From Rhodohalobacter sp. 614A (GTDB taxonomy: Bacteria; Bacteroidota; Rhodothermia; Balneolales; Balneolaceae): DNA of 64,000 nt. The notes under the pieces are model-generated. The model did no database searches and had not been told where the DNA came from. It saw only the letters and a program-made list of their open reading frames with translations. Made by a program: the position numbers and the translations under genes. Location of the stretch: the NCBI RefSeq assembly GCF_021462415.1, contig NZ_JAKEDS010000002.1, positions 620,001 through 684,000 of the forward strand. The letters run 5' to 3'. Of the stretch, positions 56,010-64,000 are shown piece after piece (the first letter of the stretch is position 1; each line of letters opens with the position of its first letter).

Positions 56010-56084
56010 CGAGAACCATTACAGACAATCATTTGGATACTCTAAGGTTTTACGAAGAAGAAAGAGATATAGGAATGATTTCGT

Positions 56085-56939
56085 TTACCAGGCGGAAGTT
56101 TTCTCATATCCTAATTTAATCAACAAGTCGTTGTATTCCTCCTTAAAGAACCGAATATGTTCCTGGCTAAAATGATTGACCCAGTCGCCGGAAATACCTT
56201 TACGGTAGTGACTTTTGGTATCTTCTTGACCTCTATCACGACCTTTGGATAATTTCGAAAATCGTTTTTGGAATATGTGACCTAACAATCGTTCGGCTGG
56301 AATTTTTGTTCTCTTTATGCGATAAGGAATCCAACCTCCCGTTTTAGCATTGATTCTATTCAATACCGTGATAAGGAGGTTTTTAATGCTGTGTTTTATA
56401 CGAGGGGAATCATCCACCATTTCCAGGAAAGTCATCGCTTCTAAAATTGAGTTATACGGAGAACGAATCAACTCTTCCATCTTCATTTCCAGTACATTTT
56501 TTTGAGTATAATCCCAATTGTAAAGGTCCTCAAATCTATCCCTGACAAATTCCATTTCAAGAAGTAATCCATCCTCCTTGCTAAGCTCCTTTAGTTTATT
56601 TCTGTGATCTACAAGAGCAAGCCAACCTCTTATGGGATGTGAATATAGGTGAGAATAATAGCCGGAAACAATAATGTCTCTTGGATCACGAATTACATGA
56701 AACCCTAAAAAGTTATCAATTTTTTTTACATGCTTTATATTGGCATTTGTGTACGAAAAAAAATCGATATGATTTTCATTTAAATACCGGTTAAGGTCAT
56801 ATTCGAACACTTCCGGAGCATGTGCACTTTTGTATGTCAACTGTAATTCATCGCATACCAATTGCAGGATTAAGCTTATCCATGTTGAAGCACATTTGTG
56901 GTGACCAAAGTATGCACGTAATGGTTGTATCCGATTCAT
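56085..56939 (-). CDS. Sulfotransferase-domain protein
   Basis: A 284-residue protein. The PAPS 5'-phosphosulfate loop reads FGHHKCASTWISLIL near residue 11, and the 3'-phosphate motif is FHVIRDPRDIIVSGYYSHL near 78. A lysine-rich tail near the end (KLSKGRDRGQEDTKSHYRKGISGDWVNHFS) has the RKGxxGDW motif that closes this family. It would transfer sulfate to a sugar or lipid acceptor. A lone gene; no glycan locus next to it. Confidence 0.88.
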   Translation of the reverse strand: MNRIQPLRAYFGHHKCASTWISLILQLVCDELQLTYKSAHAPEVFEYDLNRYLNENHIDFFSYTNANIKHVKKIDNFLGFHVIRDPRDIIVSGYYSHLYSHPIRGWLALVDHRNKLKELSKEDGLLLEMEFVRDRFEDLYNWDYTQKNVLEMKMEELIRSPYNSILEAMTFLEMVDDSPRIKHSIKNLLITVLNRINAKTGGWIPYRIKRTKIPAERLLGHIFQKRFSKLSKGRDRGQEDTKSHYRKGISGDWVNHFSQEHIRFFKEEYNDLLIKLGYEKTSAW

Positions 56940-57210
56940 CTTATCCGTCTGTTTGAACGATTTGAAGTTTGTTTAACCTGTATTGATTGGGTCAAAAACT
57001 ATAGGTTCAGAAGAAATGAATCTGTTCAGTGAAGAGATTAGCTATTTAATGTGAGGATGGCAACAAGTGAGCGGGTTTGGTCAGTAGGCTTACTAAGATA
57101 GTATTTACTTCGGAAGTGAGGGCATTTTTTGTGAAGAAGAAAAGCACGGTTTAATAGGATAACTGAATTAGGATTCGTCAGTTTAAGCGCAATAAGGAGG
57201 GACGAAAAAT
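56940..57210. other. Intergenic region, no recognised gene
   Basis: No supported gene on either strand; contains the promoter region of the sulfotransferase gene. Confidence 0.5.
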
Positions 57211-57237
57211 GAAGTCGAAAACAAATATTTCGACTTC
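57211..57237 (-). terminator. Terminator of the TlpA-like gene
   Basis: GAAGTCGAAA (57211-57220) pairs exactly with TTTCGACTTC (57228-57237), 7-base loop, followed on the minus strand by ATTTTTCG. Confidence 0.8.
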
Positions 57238-57289
57238 CACAACAATTCGGGCAGGCTACTCCGCTGAGCTCAATATGACGTTTATTACT

Positions 57290-58426
57290 TCAGTTATCCC
57301 GGAACAGTTCGGCCAGTTTTTCCTCGAGTTCCCCGCCGTGAAGATCTTTTGCGATGATGATTCCATCCTCATCCACGAGGAAGTTTTTTGGCAGGGAAGT
57401 GATGGCATACTCTTTTGCGATTTCTCCATCGTACCCATCCACATTTGATACATTGGTCCAGGTTCTGCTGTCCTGGTCAAGTGCCCGGAGCCAGCTTTGC
57501 CTGTTGAACTCCACGCCAAAGCCGAAGATTTCAAATCCGGCATCGTTGTATTGGTCGTACATTCTGTTCAAGTGATCGCTTTCGGATCGGCAGGGACCAC
57601 ACCAGCTCCCAAAAAAGTCGATGAGAGTATAGGTACCTAAGTTATTATAAAGTGAGATTTCTTCGCCGTCGGGATTCGGAGCCAAGATTTCTGATGCCTC
57701 CCCGCCAATGGAAACCTGTTTCAGAATCCGGACTTTCTCTGATACAAATTCAGCCACTACAAGTCCTTCGTGTTCTTCGGAGAAATCTGCAGCCAGTTGT
57801 TCATAATAATCCATGTGCTTGTCTCCGTCCCAGCGGACCATTGTTGGATAGATGGCAATCGAGGTTCCCATGTCCTGCACGGCATGGAGCAGCGTATCGC
57901 GATAGGTTTCCTCTGCCTGAAACACTTGTGTTCCAAGCTGTTCGATTCGTTCGGCATTTTCCGGGTTATTTTCATCTACCAGGTCTTCCAGCGGATCACG
58001 CACCGGGTACACAATTTCTCTCAAAATCCTTCTGCGGAATTCTTCATACTCTTCAAACAGATCGGTATCCGGCGATCCGGTCACTTCATACTCGCCGTCC
58101 AATGAGAAATTGATTACGATATTCTGGCCGAAATCCGCAACAATCGGCACATCCAGCGAATCGTTGATTCGCAACTCATACAGATGAGGTTCCAAACTGT
58201 AGGATGTCGAAAAGGTACTGTCTGCATTGACGGTGAGTGTATCCACAACATCAAATTCATTGGCGTTTAAACCGGTAGCCTGGAAGAGACGGATTGTCTG
58301 CTGGTCAGCGTTGTGAAGTTTTCCTTCTAACGTAAAAACGGTTTCTTGTTCTTCAGGAGTTGTTGTACAAGAGATACATAAAAGGAGGGAGAGAGCGAAG
58401 AGTGAAAAAGACGTTTTGGAGGTCAC
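57290..58426 (-). CDS. TlpA-family thioredoxin-like lipoprotein
   Basis: A 378-residue protein with a lipobox LCISC near residues 16-20 and an N-terminal DUF4369-like beta domain (LEGKLHNADQQTIRLFQ, SLEPHLYELRIND). The C-terminal third is a TlpA/ResA thioredoxin fold with the active site FFGSWCGPCRSESDHL and a cis-proline-like SLPKNFLVDEDG. Starts at GTG 58426. Such proteins reduce or shuffle disulfides in the periplasm. Single gene with its own terminator. Confidence 0.9.
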   Translation of the reverse strand: MTSKTSFSLFALSLLLCISCTTTPEEQETVFTLEGKLHNADQQTIRLFQATGLNANEFDVVDTLTVNADSTFSTSYSLEPHLYELRINDSLDVPIVADFGQNIVINFSLDGEYEVTGSPDTDLFEEYEEFRRRILREIVYPVRDPLEDLVDENNPENAERIEQLGTQVFQAEETYRDTLLHAVQDMGTSIAIYPTMVRWDGDKHMDYYEQLAADFSEEHEGLVVAEFVSEKVRILKQVSIGGEASEILAPNPDGEEISLYNNLGTYTLIDFFGSWCGPCRSESDHLNRMYDQYNDAGFEIFGFGVEFNRQSWLRALDQDSRTWTNVSNVDGYDGEIAKEYAITSLPKNFLVDEDGIIIAKDLHGGELEEKLAELFRDN

Positions 58427-58632
58427 GTAGGTTAAGTTGGTTAATTTTTTAAGATAGTTATGCCGGCAGCATATTTGGATTGCTGTATAAATACGTTCAT
58501 ACCATCTTTAAACCAAATAACCGGGTGTTATAGTTCGTTAAAAAAACAGCGACCGTACATTAAAAACGAGTCGAAATGATTGGTTCTTTATTCCTTACTT
58601 CTTTAAATCATACGATTGGATAAAAGATTGAA

Positions 58633-59031
58633 TTAGCCAATTTTTTTACCGGCCATAGGCCCGGGTTTCAGACTGTGAATCTCTTCGATGTTGAGCAAAA
58701 TAGCTGCCTTGGGCTTTGGCATTCCCGCCTTAAGTGACATCTCTGCGGTTTTCTCATAAATCTCTCCGTTAGTCAGAACTTCAGGGTTTCCGATAAACCG
58801 GTATCCATCCATGATCTCTGTGTTTACAACGGCCGTTACCACTTTCGAACCATCCAAAATATTCTGATAGGTTCTGCCGCCGGTGCCTTCGGTAAAAATG
58901 AGTGTTTCGTCATTGAAAACACGGGTGGAGCGTTTGGGAGCATTATTGGGAATTCCGTCTTTACTAATAGTAGCGTGAAAGCATTGCTGAGACCGGATCA
59001 TCTCTTTCATCTCTTTTGTAAGCTGTGACAT
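58633..59031 (-). CDS. Pyridoxamine 5'-phosphate oxidase-fold protein
   Basis: A 132-residue flavin-binding split-barrel protein: LTKEMKEMIRSQQCFHATISKDGIPNNAPKRS start, then ETLIFTEGTGGRTYQNI and a GYRFIGNPEVLTNG barrel strand. It is smaller than PdxH and lacks its C-terminal motif, so it is more likely an FMN-dependent oxidoreductase or F420/FMN-binding relative than the vitamin B6 enzyme. The 206 bases before the TlpA-like gene contain nothing recognised. Confidence 0.8.
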   Translation of the reverse strand: MSQLTKEMKEMIRSQQCFHATISKDGIPNNAPKRSTRVFNDETLIFTEGTGGRTYQNILDGSKVVTAVVNTEIMDGYRFIGNPEVLTNGEIYEKTAEMSLKAGMPKPKAAILLNIEEIHSLKPGPMAGKKIG

Positions 59032-59323
59032 AACTGCAATTTCTCTTTATAATTTTTGATGTTTGAAGCCAATCATGTGGTGAGGGAGTGACTTGAAAAA
59101 ATGTATTATGAGCGTCCTCTTTTGTTTGATCATCTGACTTCATTTCCTTCTATCAACTTCAATCTATCCGGCAAAATTGTCAACTCTTTTTTGGATCTTT
59201 AATTAAGATATCCGGCTTGAATCCGAAACAATCGTTATGTCCGGCGAGTCTTTAATTCTCAGTTGGTAAAAATGTGATTTCAAGCTATAAGGATACCGAA
59301 AGTGTACGATCATCCTTAAATTA

Positions 59324-59362
59324 ACTCCGAAACAACTCCGTATATACTCCGTGTTTACTCCG
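59324..59362. repeat. Four 11-bp repeats with core ACTCCG
   Basis: ACTCCG starts at 59324, 59335, 59346 and 59357, exactly 11 bp apart, with one helical turn between copies. GGAGTTGG follows at about 59372 in inverted sense. The rest of 59032-59487 holds no recognised gene. Confidence 0.75.
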
Positions 59363-59487
59363 TAAAATTAGGGAGTTGGTACGGGGTTGGTCAGGTTTTG
59401 GTCTGAAGAAGGGACGAAGATAGCAGGAGGGAGGGTTGGGGTTGCGACATTTACGGTTTTGCTTACATCATGAATTGGATAAAACTG

Positions 59488-59574
59488 TATAACGGCGTGG
59501 CATTTCTGCCGCCGGTCTATCAATTTAAAAATTTAAGTATAAACGAAACCGGTCGGCAGGAAATGCTTGTTATA
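59488..59574 (-). repeat. attC-like palindromic site 1 (end of cassette array)
   Basis: On the gene (minus) strand it begins TATAACAAGCATTTCCTGCC and ends with the imperfect complement GGCAGAAATGCCACGCCGTTA plus TA. Ends TAAC...GTTA correspond to the R'' and R' core sites of attC; the middle is variable and AT-rich. It starts 16 bases after the PIN-domain gene stop and shares its arms with the sites at 60776 and 62605. Confidence 0.7.
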
Positions 59575-59590
59575 TGACTAATAATCAAAA

Positions 59591-60730
59591 CTAGCTTTCA
59601 TAATTTTCTACATATACATGGAAATCAGTTGGATTAACAATATTGAAATTCAACAACTCACCTGCAGTTTTCTTAATAGGGTCCCAATTAATTGTAGCAA
59701 CAATACGGATTCTAGCCCATTCATAAACTGATTGTGGATGTCCTAAATCTGAAAATGGACTCCTCCGAGCATACATTTCTGAAATATGGCCTGGAATACC
59801 TCTATTCGATAAATACTCTAAATACGCCGTATAGTTTATTCCTAATTCTAAAGAAAAATCAATCGTATCAGGAGTTACATTTACAACATTATGCTCGTAG
59901 TAATTAATGTTTTCAACTTCAATATTTGTGACAATTGCATCACGATCTGCCACAAAAAAACCAAGCGTTTGAAACTCTTCATAAATCTTAGACTCAAGAT
60001 TTCTTAATTGATCATTTTTTCCCTCGTCTTGTATTTTACTTCCATACGTATAACTCTTGGGTAAAATATACTCAAGCAGTTCTCGTGCACTTTGGAATAA
60101 ATCTGTTTCCTTCTGTAGTGACTGCAAAAAACCATCTATCATCTCAAAATGATCAAAATTATAAACCTTACAGGCTTCTTTCCAATCAGGATCATTTGAT
60201 ACAACATTGAGTTTTATATTATTTTCTTCACAATATTTATATAATATTTCAAGAGAAAATGCATCAGGAAATTCGGCCTTTTTCTTTGGGTTATGAAATG
60301 GAGGTAGTGACGAAAAATATCTTTTGAATACGACTGAAGGCTTAATCGTATCAACTGGAATAATTACTGCATTTGTACTACTTAAAAAAGTCCTAAACTG
60401 TTTTTTAAGATCATTCAATATTTTATTTCTTTTATGATCTTTAAAGAAATGAGCTATGTTGGGAGATTTAGAGTTCCTAAGAATCCTACCTTTAGTTCGT
60501 AAACTTTGCAAAGCAGAGAATCCATCATCGACAAAATTTGATATATTATCAATGATTTCATCGACAGTTACTTCGGTGATAATCAATTGAACCCTATTAG
60601 ACTGGACGTGCTGAGAAAAAGCCGCTAACAACCCACGTTCATACTGAAAATTTTGCTGTATAAACACTTCCGTATCTAAAAAAACATACTTTTCAGAAGG
60701 ATCGATATCAGCTGATTTTTGTTTAGTCAA
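59591..60730 (-). CDS. PIN-domain protein (DUF4935-like), cassette-borne
   Basis: A 379-residue protein. The PIN fold shows conserved acidic residues: VFLDTEVFIQQ near residue 15, KKAEFPDAFSLEILYKY near 147 and LNVVSNDPDWKEAC near 173, the pattern of DUF4935 PIN nucleases. The C-terminal half is a separate, beta-rich domain of unknown kind. The start is TTG at 60730, supported by AGGTGAT upstream. It is bounded by attC-like sites and its AT-rich composition differs from the backbone genes. RNase activity is inferred from the fold. Confidence 0.75.
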   Translation of the reverse strand: MTKQKSADIDPSEKYVFLDTEVFIQQNFQYERGLLAAFSQHVQSNRVQLIITEVTVDEIIDNISNFVDDGFSALQSLRTKGRILRNSKSPNIAHFFKDHKRNKILNDLKKQFRTFLSSTNAVIIPVDTIKPSVVFKRYFSSLPPFHNPKKKAEFPDAFSLEILYKYCEENNIKLNVVSNDPDWKEACKVYNFDHFEMIDGFLQSLQKETDLFQSARELLEYILPKSYTYGSKIQDEGKNDQLRNLESKIYEEFQTLGFFVADRDAIVTNIEVENINYYEHNVVNVTPDTIDFSLELGINYTAYLEYLSNRGIPGHISEMYARRSPFSDLGHPQSVYEWARIRIVATINWDPIKKTAGELLNFNIVNPTDFHVYVENYES

Positions 60731-60775
60731 TTAATATCACCTGAACTGTTTAGGAAAAATTTACCATTGTAATCA

Positions 60776-60865
60776 TATAACGGTATGGCAATTCTGCTGC
60801 GGGGCAATCAACTCAAAAATCGAGCAATCAACGCGAGCCGGTCAGCAGGAATTGCTTTGTTAGAG
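60776..60865 (-). repeat. attC-like palindromic site 2
   Basis: On the minus strand it begins CTCTAACAAAGCAATTCC and ends GAATTGCCATACCGTTATA, with complementary arms CTGCTGACCGG / CCCCGCAGCAG inside. The centre (TTGATTGCTCGATTTTTGAG) is its own small hairpin. Total 90 bp. It begins 22 bases after the stop of the lipoprotein gene that precedes it in the gene orientation. Confidence 0.72.
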
Positions 60866-60887
60866 GTCAAGTCATCATCTTTTTTAA

Positions 60888-62567
60888 TTACAGGTTTGAC
60901 TTAATTACGGATAAATCAGTTTTGTAGACATCATTGTTTGATTTTATAAACAACCCATCTTCTGATAAAAATAAGACTGGATTATTGATACTGGGCAAAT
61001 TATCGCCCACCAACTGAACTATTTCAGTCCATGAATCGCCCAAGTCATGAGACCCAAATATTCTATTATTCTCTACTTTAATCAGAATATTATCAATCCA
61101 AATATTACTTAAAGGAGATACATCTTGCTGGTTCCAGGTTGAGCCTCCATCACTGCTATTATGCCCCTGAATAAGCAACTCCTGAGAATTATCTGGATTT
61201 ACCACTATTCCGTCAGCAAAAACAAAGGGACTGATCGTTATTCCACTCTTGATTGATGAGAAAGTACTGCCTCCATTTGTTGATTTCCAAATGTTATGAT
61301 CAAATGATGTTGATGTATAGATTACATTTGAATTTTCAGGAGATATCTCTACGTGTTGAAGCAGTGCATCGAATGTATCACTCACATCATCAGATGATAG
61401 AATATGTTGCCAAGATTGCCCTAAATTTGTTGACTTATACAATCCAAACCCAAGTGCATCACTTGTAACAACATAAATACCATCGGTTGCTGTTATTATT
61501 GCTGCATTATTTAAGGAAAGCGGATCACCTGATAAGGTATTATCGATTGAACCGACATCCCATGTTTGTCCTCCATCCTGAGATATTAAATACCCATCAT
61601 CGTGGCCAGCGAAAACCAAATCAGGCTCATTAGCCGCGATAGTAATAAAATTCACATTGATTTCAGCAGTTTTATCCCAAGATTGCCCATCATCGCTTGA
61701 ACGCCAAATACCGTCATTTCCATCGTCAAATGCCACCTCTTCAGTCGAAACAAAAACTACTCCACTTGGGGCATTGTTTGCCTGTAATATTGTCACATTC
61801 CCCTGTTGTGGTAAGCTAATGGCCATAGTATTTGGGGCTTCCTCAAAAATAGCCGTTATATTTTTGTTGTCGTCAACAGTAATATTTATCGGGTTTTTAT
61901 TCCCGGTTGTGTCTCCTTCCCAATGAGAAAAAATCCAACCTTCTTCAGCCTCCGCAGTTACTTCAATTTCTTCTCCCTGCTCATATTCTTCTTTATCAGG
62001 ATTAAGTATTACACTTCCTTCTCCTTCAACCTGTACCGTTATTGAGAATGATTGAATCTCGAATACAGCAGTAACAGATATATCTTCATTGATAGTAATC
62101 GTTTTTGGATTTTCGTTGCCCTCTATATTCCCACTCCATTCGATAAACTCCCAGCCTTCCGCTGGATTTGCAGTGAGTTGAACTATTGTACCATGAGGAT
62201 AATCCGTCGTTTTTTGTTGAATAACTTCTTCCTGTACACTTCCTTCCCCTTCTACATTAATAGTTAACGGGTATTCTCTTTTTATAAACTGTGCAGTGAT
62301 ACTCTTATCGGAATCCATCACGATAGAAGCTGGATTTCGATTTCCGGAATGGTCCCCCTGCCATCCATTAAAAACCCAATGTTCGTTTGGTGTTACAGTT
62401 AATTCAACCTCGGTGCCTTCATCAAATTCACCAGAAGATGGATTTACTGAGCCTGCCTCAGAGGGATTAACATTTGTAGACAACGTATAGATCGGCGTGT
62501 TCTCAGTAGAACAGTCCGTAAGAAGCAGTAAACTAGCAAGTAAAAATGGTATTGATAATTTTCTCAT
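60888..62567 (-). CDS. Lipoprotein with InlB-like repeats and Asp-box beta-propeller, cassette-borne
   Basis: A 559-residue lipoprotein (lipobox LLTDC near residues 15-19). Three tandem repeats of about 75 residues at 25-245 share a GEGSV...G..V.LTA.P.EGW.F..W.GD..GN.NP..I..D....ITA.F pattern, as in divergent InlB B-repeats. The C-terminal part has at least six Asp-box motifs (RSSDDGQSWD, ISQDGGQTWD, KSTNLGQSWQ, KSTNGGSTFS, SDGGSTWN, GSHDLGDSWT), which indicates a BNR/sortilin-type beta-propeller. Probably exposed on the surface and binding a ligand. It is unusually long for a cassette gene. Confidence 0.8.
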   Translation of the reverse strand: MRKLSIPFLLASLLLLTDCSTENTPIYTLSTNVNPSEAGSVNPSSGEFDEGTEVELTVTPNEHWVFNGWQGDHSGNRNPASIVMDSDKSITAQFIKREYPLTINVEGEGSVQEEVIQQKTTDYPHGTIVQLTANPAEGWEFIEWSGNIEGNENPKTITINEDISVTAVFEIQSFSITVQVEGEGSVILNPDKEEYEQGEEIEVTAEAEEGWIFSHWEGDTTGNKNPINITVDDNKNITAIFEEAPNTMAISLPQQGNVTILQANNAPSGVVFVSTEEVAFDDGNDGIWRSSDDGQSWDKTAEINVNFITIAANEPDLVFAGHDDGYLISQDGGQTWDVGSIDNTLSGDPLSLNNAAIITATDGIYVVTSDALGFGLYKSTNLGQSWQHILSSDDVSDTFDALLQHVEISPENSNVIYTSTSFDHNIWKSTNGGSTFSSIKSGITISPFVFADGIVVNPDNSQELLIQGHNSSDGGSTWNQQDVSPLSNIWIDNILIKVENNRIFGSHDLGDSWTEIVQLVGDNLPSINNPVLFLSEDGLFIKSNNDVYKTDLSVIKSNL

Positions 62568-62604
62568 GAAGTAACGCAGTCTTGTTTTCTGGCCATTATT
62601 GACC

Positions 62605-62692
62605 GCTAACGGTTTGGTGTTTCTGTTGCGGGGCTGTGATATTGAATTTCAGCAATCAACGCAAACCCGCCAGCAGGAAACACTTTGTTAGC
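62605..62692 (-). repeat. attC-like palindromic site 3
   Basis: On the minus strand GCTAACAAAGTGTTTCCTGC at the start is matched by CAGAAACACCAAACCGTTAGC at the end; inner arms are CTGGCGGGT and CCCCGCAACAG. 88 bp. It begins 4 bases after the stop of the 230-residue gene. Confidence 0.72.
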
Positions 62693-62695
62693 TGT

Positions 62696-63388
62696 CTATT
62701 CATCATCGAGCTGAAAGAATCTGCGTAAGTAATAGTTTCCTGACTTTTTACCATCTAAACCAGAAGCAGCTCCTATCACAAAATATTTAAACTCAGATAA
62801 TGCTCTAAAATTAACAGTCTCAATAGTATAACGTTCGTTATTGTGATTTAAGAGCACATGGTTGTAATAGTTGAATCTATAGTAACCAGATTGAGCGTAA
62901 TTGTATGAGTAAAAATTCACCCAATTTCCCTCATTATTAGTTAGACGAATAATGTTTGTTAAGTCAGATATGTCTTGATTAAAATCCAATCCGTCTGTAG
63001 CTACTGTTCGCTTATATCTTGTTAAGGCGGTGAAAATATGATCAATTAAACCAACACTTATTCCATCACCAAAGTATTTTGATGACAAATTATGATTATA
63101 ATATTCAGTTCCTCTTGCAAAAATGTCTTCGTGCTTATATTTGGCTCTTATGGCAATATACCCTTGTCTATCCTCATAGCTGATTTCGATAATTATTGGC
63201 TTGATAGCATCAGTAACCCCGAAGTCTGATAAAACTGCCAAGAAAATATCAATGTTTTCTTGAAATTTATTTTCATACTCGACAGAGATACCATTTGTCT
63301 GTAACTCGATATCTTCTTCTAAAATTTGGGCATTTAACTTAGTAATACTCACAAAGAGCATAGTTAATATGATTAATAACAGTTTCAT
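62696..63388 (-). CDS. Exported protein of unknown function, cassette-borne
   Basis: A 230-residue protein with a signal peptide (MKLLLIILTMLFVSITKLNA). The mature part is rich in aromatic and acidic residues (ISYEDRQGYIAIRAKY, NFYSYNYAQSGYYRFNYYN) and has no family I recognise. Its ATG lies two bases after the stop of the preceding nuclease-like gene, so both are translated from one transcript and probably share one cassette. Its stop directly precedes attC-like site 3. Confidence 0.65.
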   Translation of the reverse strand: MKLLLIILTMLFVSITKLNAQILEEDIELQTNGISVEYENKFQENIDIFLAVLSDFGVTDAIKPIIIEISYEDRQGYIAIRAKYKHEDIFARGTEYYNHNLSSKYFGDGISVGLIDHIFTALTRYKRTVATDGLDFNQDISDLTNIIRLTNNEGNWVNFYSYNYAQSGYYRFNYYNHVLLNHNNERYTIETVNFRALSEFKYFVIGAASGLDGKKSGNYYLRRFFQLDDE

Positions 63389-63390
63389 TT

Positions 63391-64000
63391 TTAATTGGAA
63401 TTTATAAGAAGGGCAATGTCATTTATAAATTCATCGAAATCAGGTAATAGTGTAATTTCACGGTAAGCTTTTTGTGAACTCTGAATATTTGGATGTACTC
63501 CATCAGTGAAAAAGTAATATTTAGAATTTTTATAACCATTTTGCCCACAAAGTTCATCGAGCTGAGAACATAATGCATTGATATTTATGTTTTTTCGACT
63601 GATTACTGCTATTGGATAAGATGCTTTCTCTGATACTTTTATTACAAATTCTTCTTTTGTTATTCCATCTTTATAAGTTACTGATTTACCGCATACAGCT
63701 CTAAGATGTGATTTCGCCTTTTCGTGGATTGACAAAATAGCTTCTCTTTTTCTACCCAAATCCATTTTTAAATCTATAAAACACTTTATTTCATTGTTAA
63801 CAACTATTGAAAGGTCAGGGTGGATGGTCTTTTTCTTTGATCCTATTTGAAAAGTTATCGCTTGATCCAGCATAATTTTGTCAATCATTGGAAAGGCATC
63901 AACTAAATAACAAGCCAATAAATCTTCAACTGTACTCGATACAGTATGGCTTCTTCCTCTTCGAACTTTTGATTGAGAAATTTCAAGTTCAGCAAACCGC
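63391..64000 (-). CDS. PD-(D/E)XK nuclease-like protein, 5' end beyond the window
   Basis: The frame stays open through base 64000, so the gene is cut by the window edge; an internal TTG at 63918 is not its start. The visible 203 residues include TIHPDLSIVV and, 11 residues later, CFIDLKMDLGRKRE, giving a PD...DxK arrangement as in restriction-type nucleases. The upstream part (SQSKVRRGRSHTVSS) resembles the basic N-terminal segment of some type II endonucleases. Family and activity are not certain. It is followed by the exported-protein gene after two bases. Confidence 0.5.
   Translation of the reverse strand, partial: RFAELEISQSKVRRGRSHTVSSTVEDLLACYLVDAFPMIDKIMLDQAITFQIGSKKKTIHPDLSIVVNNEIKCFIDLKMDLGRKREAILSIHEKAKSHLRAVCGKSVTYKDGITKEEFVIKVSEKASYPIAVISRKNININALCSQLDELCGQNGYKNSKYYFFTDGVHPNIQSSQKAYREITLLPDFDEFINDIALLINSN

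Noticed and set aside
57209-57448. A 79-codon plus-strand frame with a strong-looking ribosome-binding site (AAGGAGG)
   Set aside because: It runs through the terminator hairpin and antisense to the C-terminus of the well-supported TlpA-like gene.
59488-62692. Transposon terminal inverted repeats in place of attC sites
   Set aside because: The three palindromes face the same way, one after each gene; no transposase or flanking duplication is visible.

Overview
The window reads as chromosomal DNA of a Bacteroidota-type bacterium, most likely the Balneolota/Balneolaceae side of that group. This rests on a SusC/SusD pair, promoters of the TTTG...TAnnTTT type, an Hc1-like histone H1 protein, many exported proteins with Bacteroidota-style signal peptides or lipoboxes, and frequent ATGA or TAATG gene overlaps. 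The phylum is inferred from gene content only; no rRNA gene is present.

Layout. 1-4280: end of gatA, an SDR enzyme, a secreted glutaminyl-cyclase-like M28 protein, prmA and an exopolyphosphatase, closed by a bidirectional terminator. 4309-7533: two small outer-membrane barrels, an ECF sigma factor, a lipoprotein and a long perfect hairpin. 7913-16332: a signalling island (CheR, CheB, a three-receiver hybrid kinase, two further kinases and a lone receiver). 16489-25866: an SDR gene, then a LytTR two-component system with a tiny lipoprotein and a degenerate kinase partner, followed by susC/susD. 25874-27428: a tRNA 3'-end fragment, a broken HK97-type capsid gene, a Phd/RelE toxin-antitoxin pair and an intact tRNA-Asn, arranged like an eroded prophage in a tRNA gene. 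27540-34607 (minus strand): Hc1-like protein, then penicillin acylase, GH3-beta-lactamase fusion, a two-domain cytidine deaminase and an unknown protein in one run. 34719-44261: 3-hydroxyacyl-CoA dehydrogenase, threonine aldolase, argB-argD-argC-argJ and tex. 44419-59031: accessory housekeeping genes, including a HisN-like phosphatase, an M1-peptidase-like protein without its catalytic motifs, a NatAB-type ABC exporter, glgA-glgC, an S41 peptidase, a sulfotransferase and a TlpA-like lipoprotein. 59488-64000: a cassette array.

Two parts stand out. First, at the right end, minus-strand genes are each followed by an imperfect palindrome of 87-90 bp. The palindromes share ends (TAAC...GTTA) and inner arms but differ in the loop. 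This is the layout of integron gene cassettes with attC sites; the integrase would lie beyond 64000. Cargo is a PIN-domain protein, an InlB-repeat/Asp-box lipoprotein, and a PD-(D/E)XK-like protein paired with a secreted protein. Second, the motif TTCRTCAC recurs as direct repeats 20-21 bp apart at three places around the LytTR genes: before a putative small RNA with its own terminator, before the regulatory operon, and before susC. Promoter elements follow at matching distances. I infer that the LytTR regulator binds these repeats and controls itself, the RNA and the SusCD transporter, in a layout reminiscent of agr.

Other oddities are a histidine-kinase homologue lacking its phospho-acceptor histidine, a cytidine deaminase whose N-terminal rather than C-terminal domain is dead, a 57-bp palindrome present twice between convergent genes, eight tandem CTGATAG heptamers before a membrane protein gene, and four 11-bp repeats next to the cassette array.
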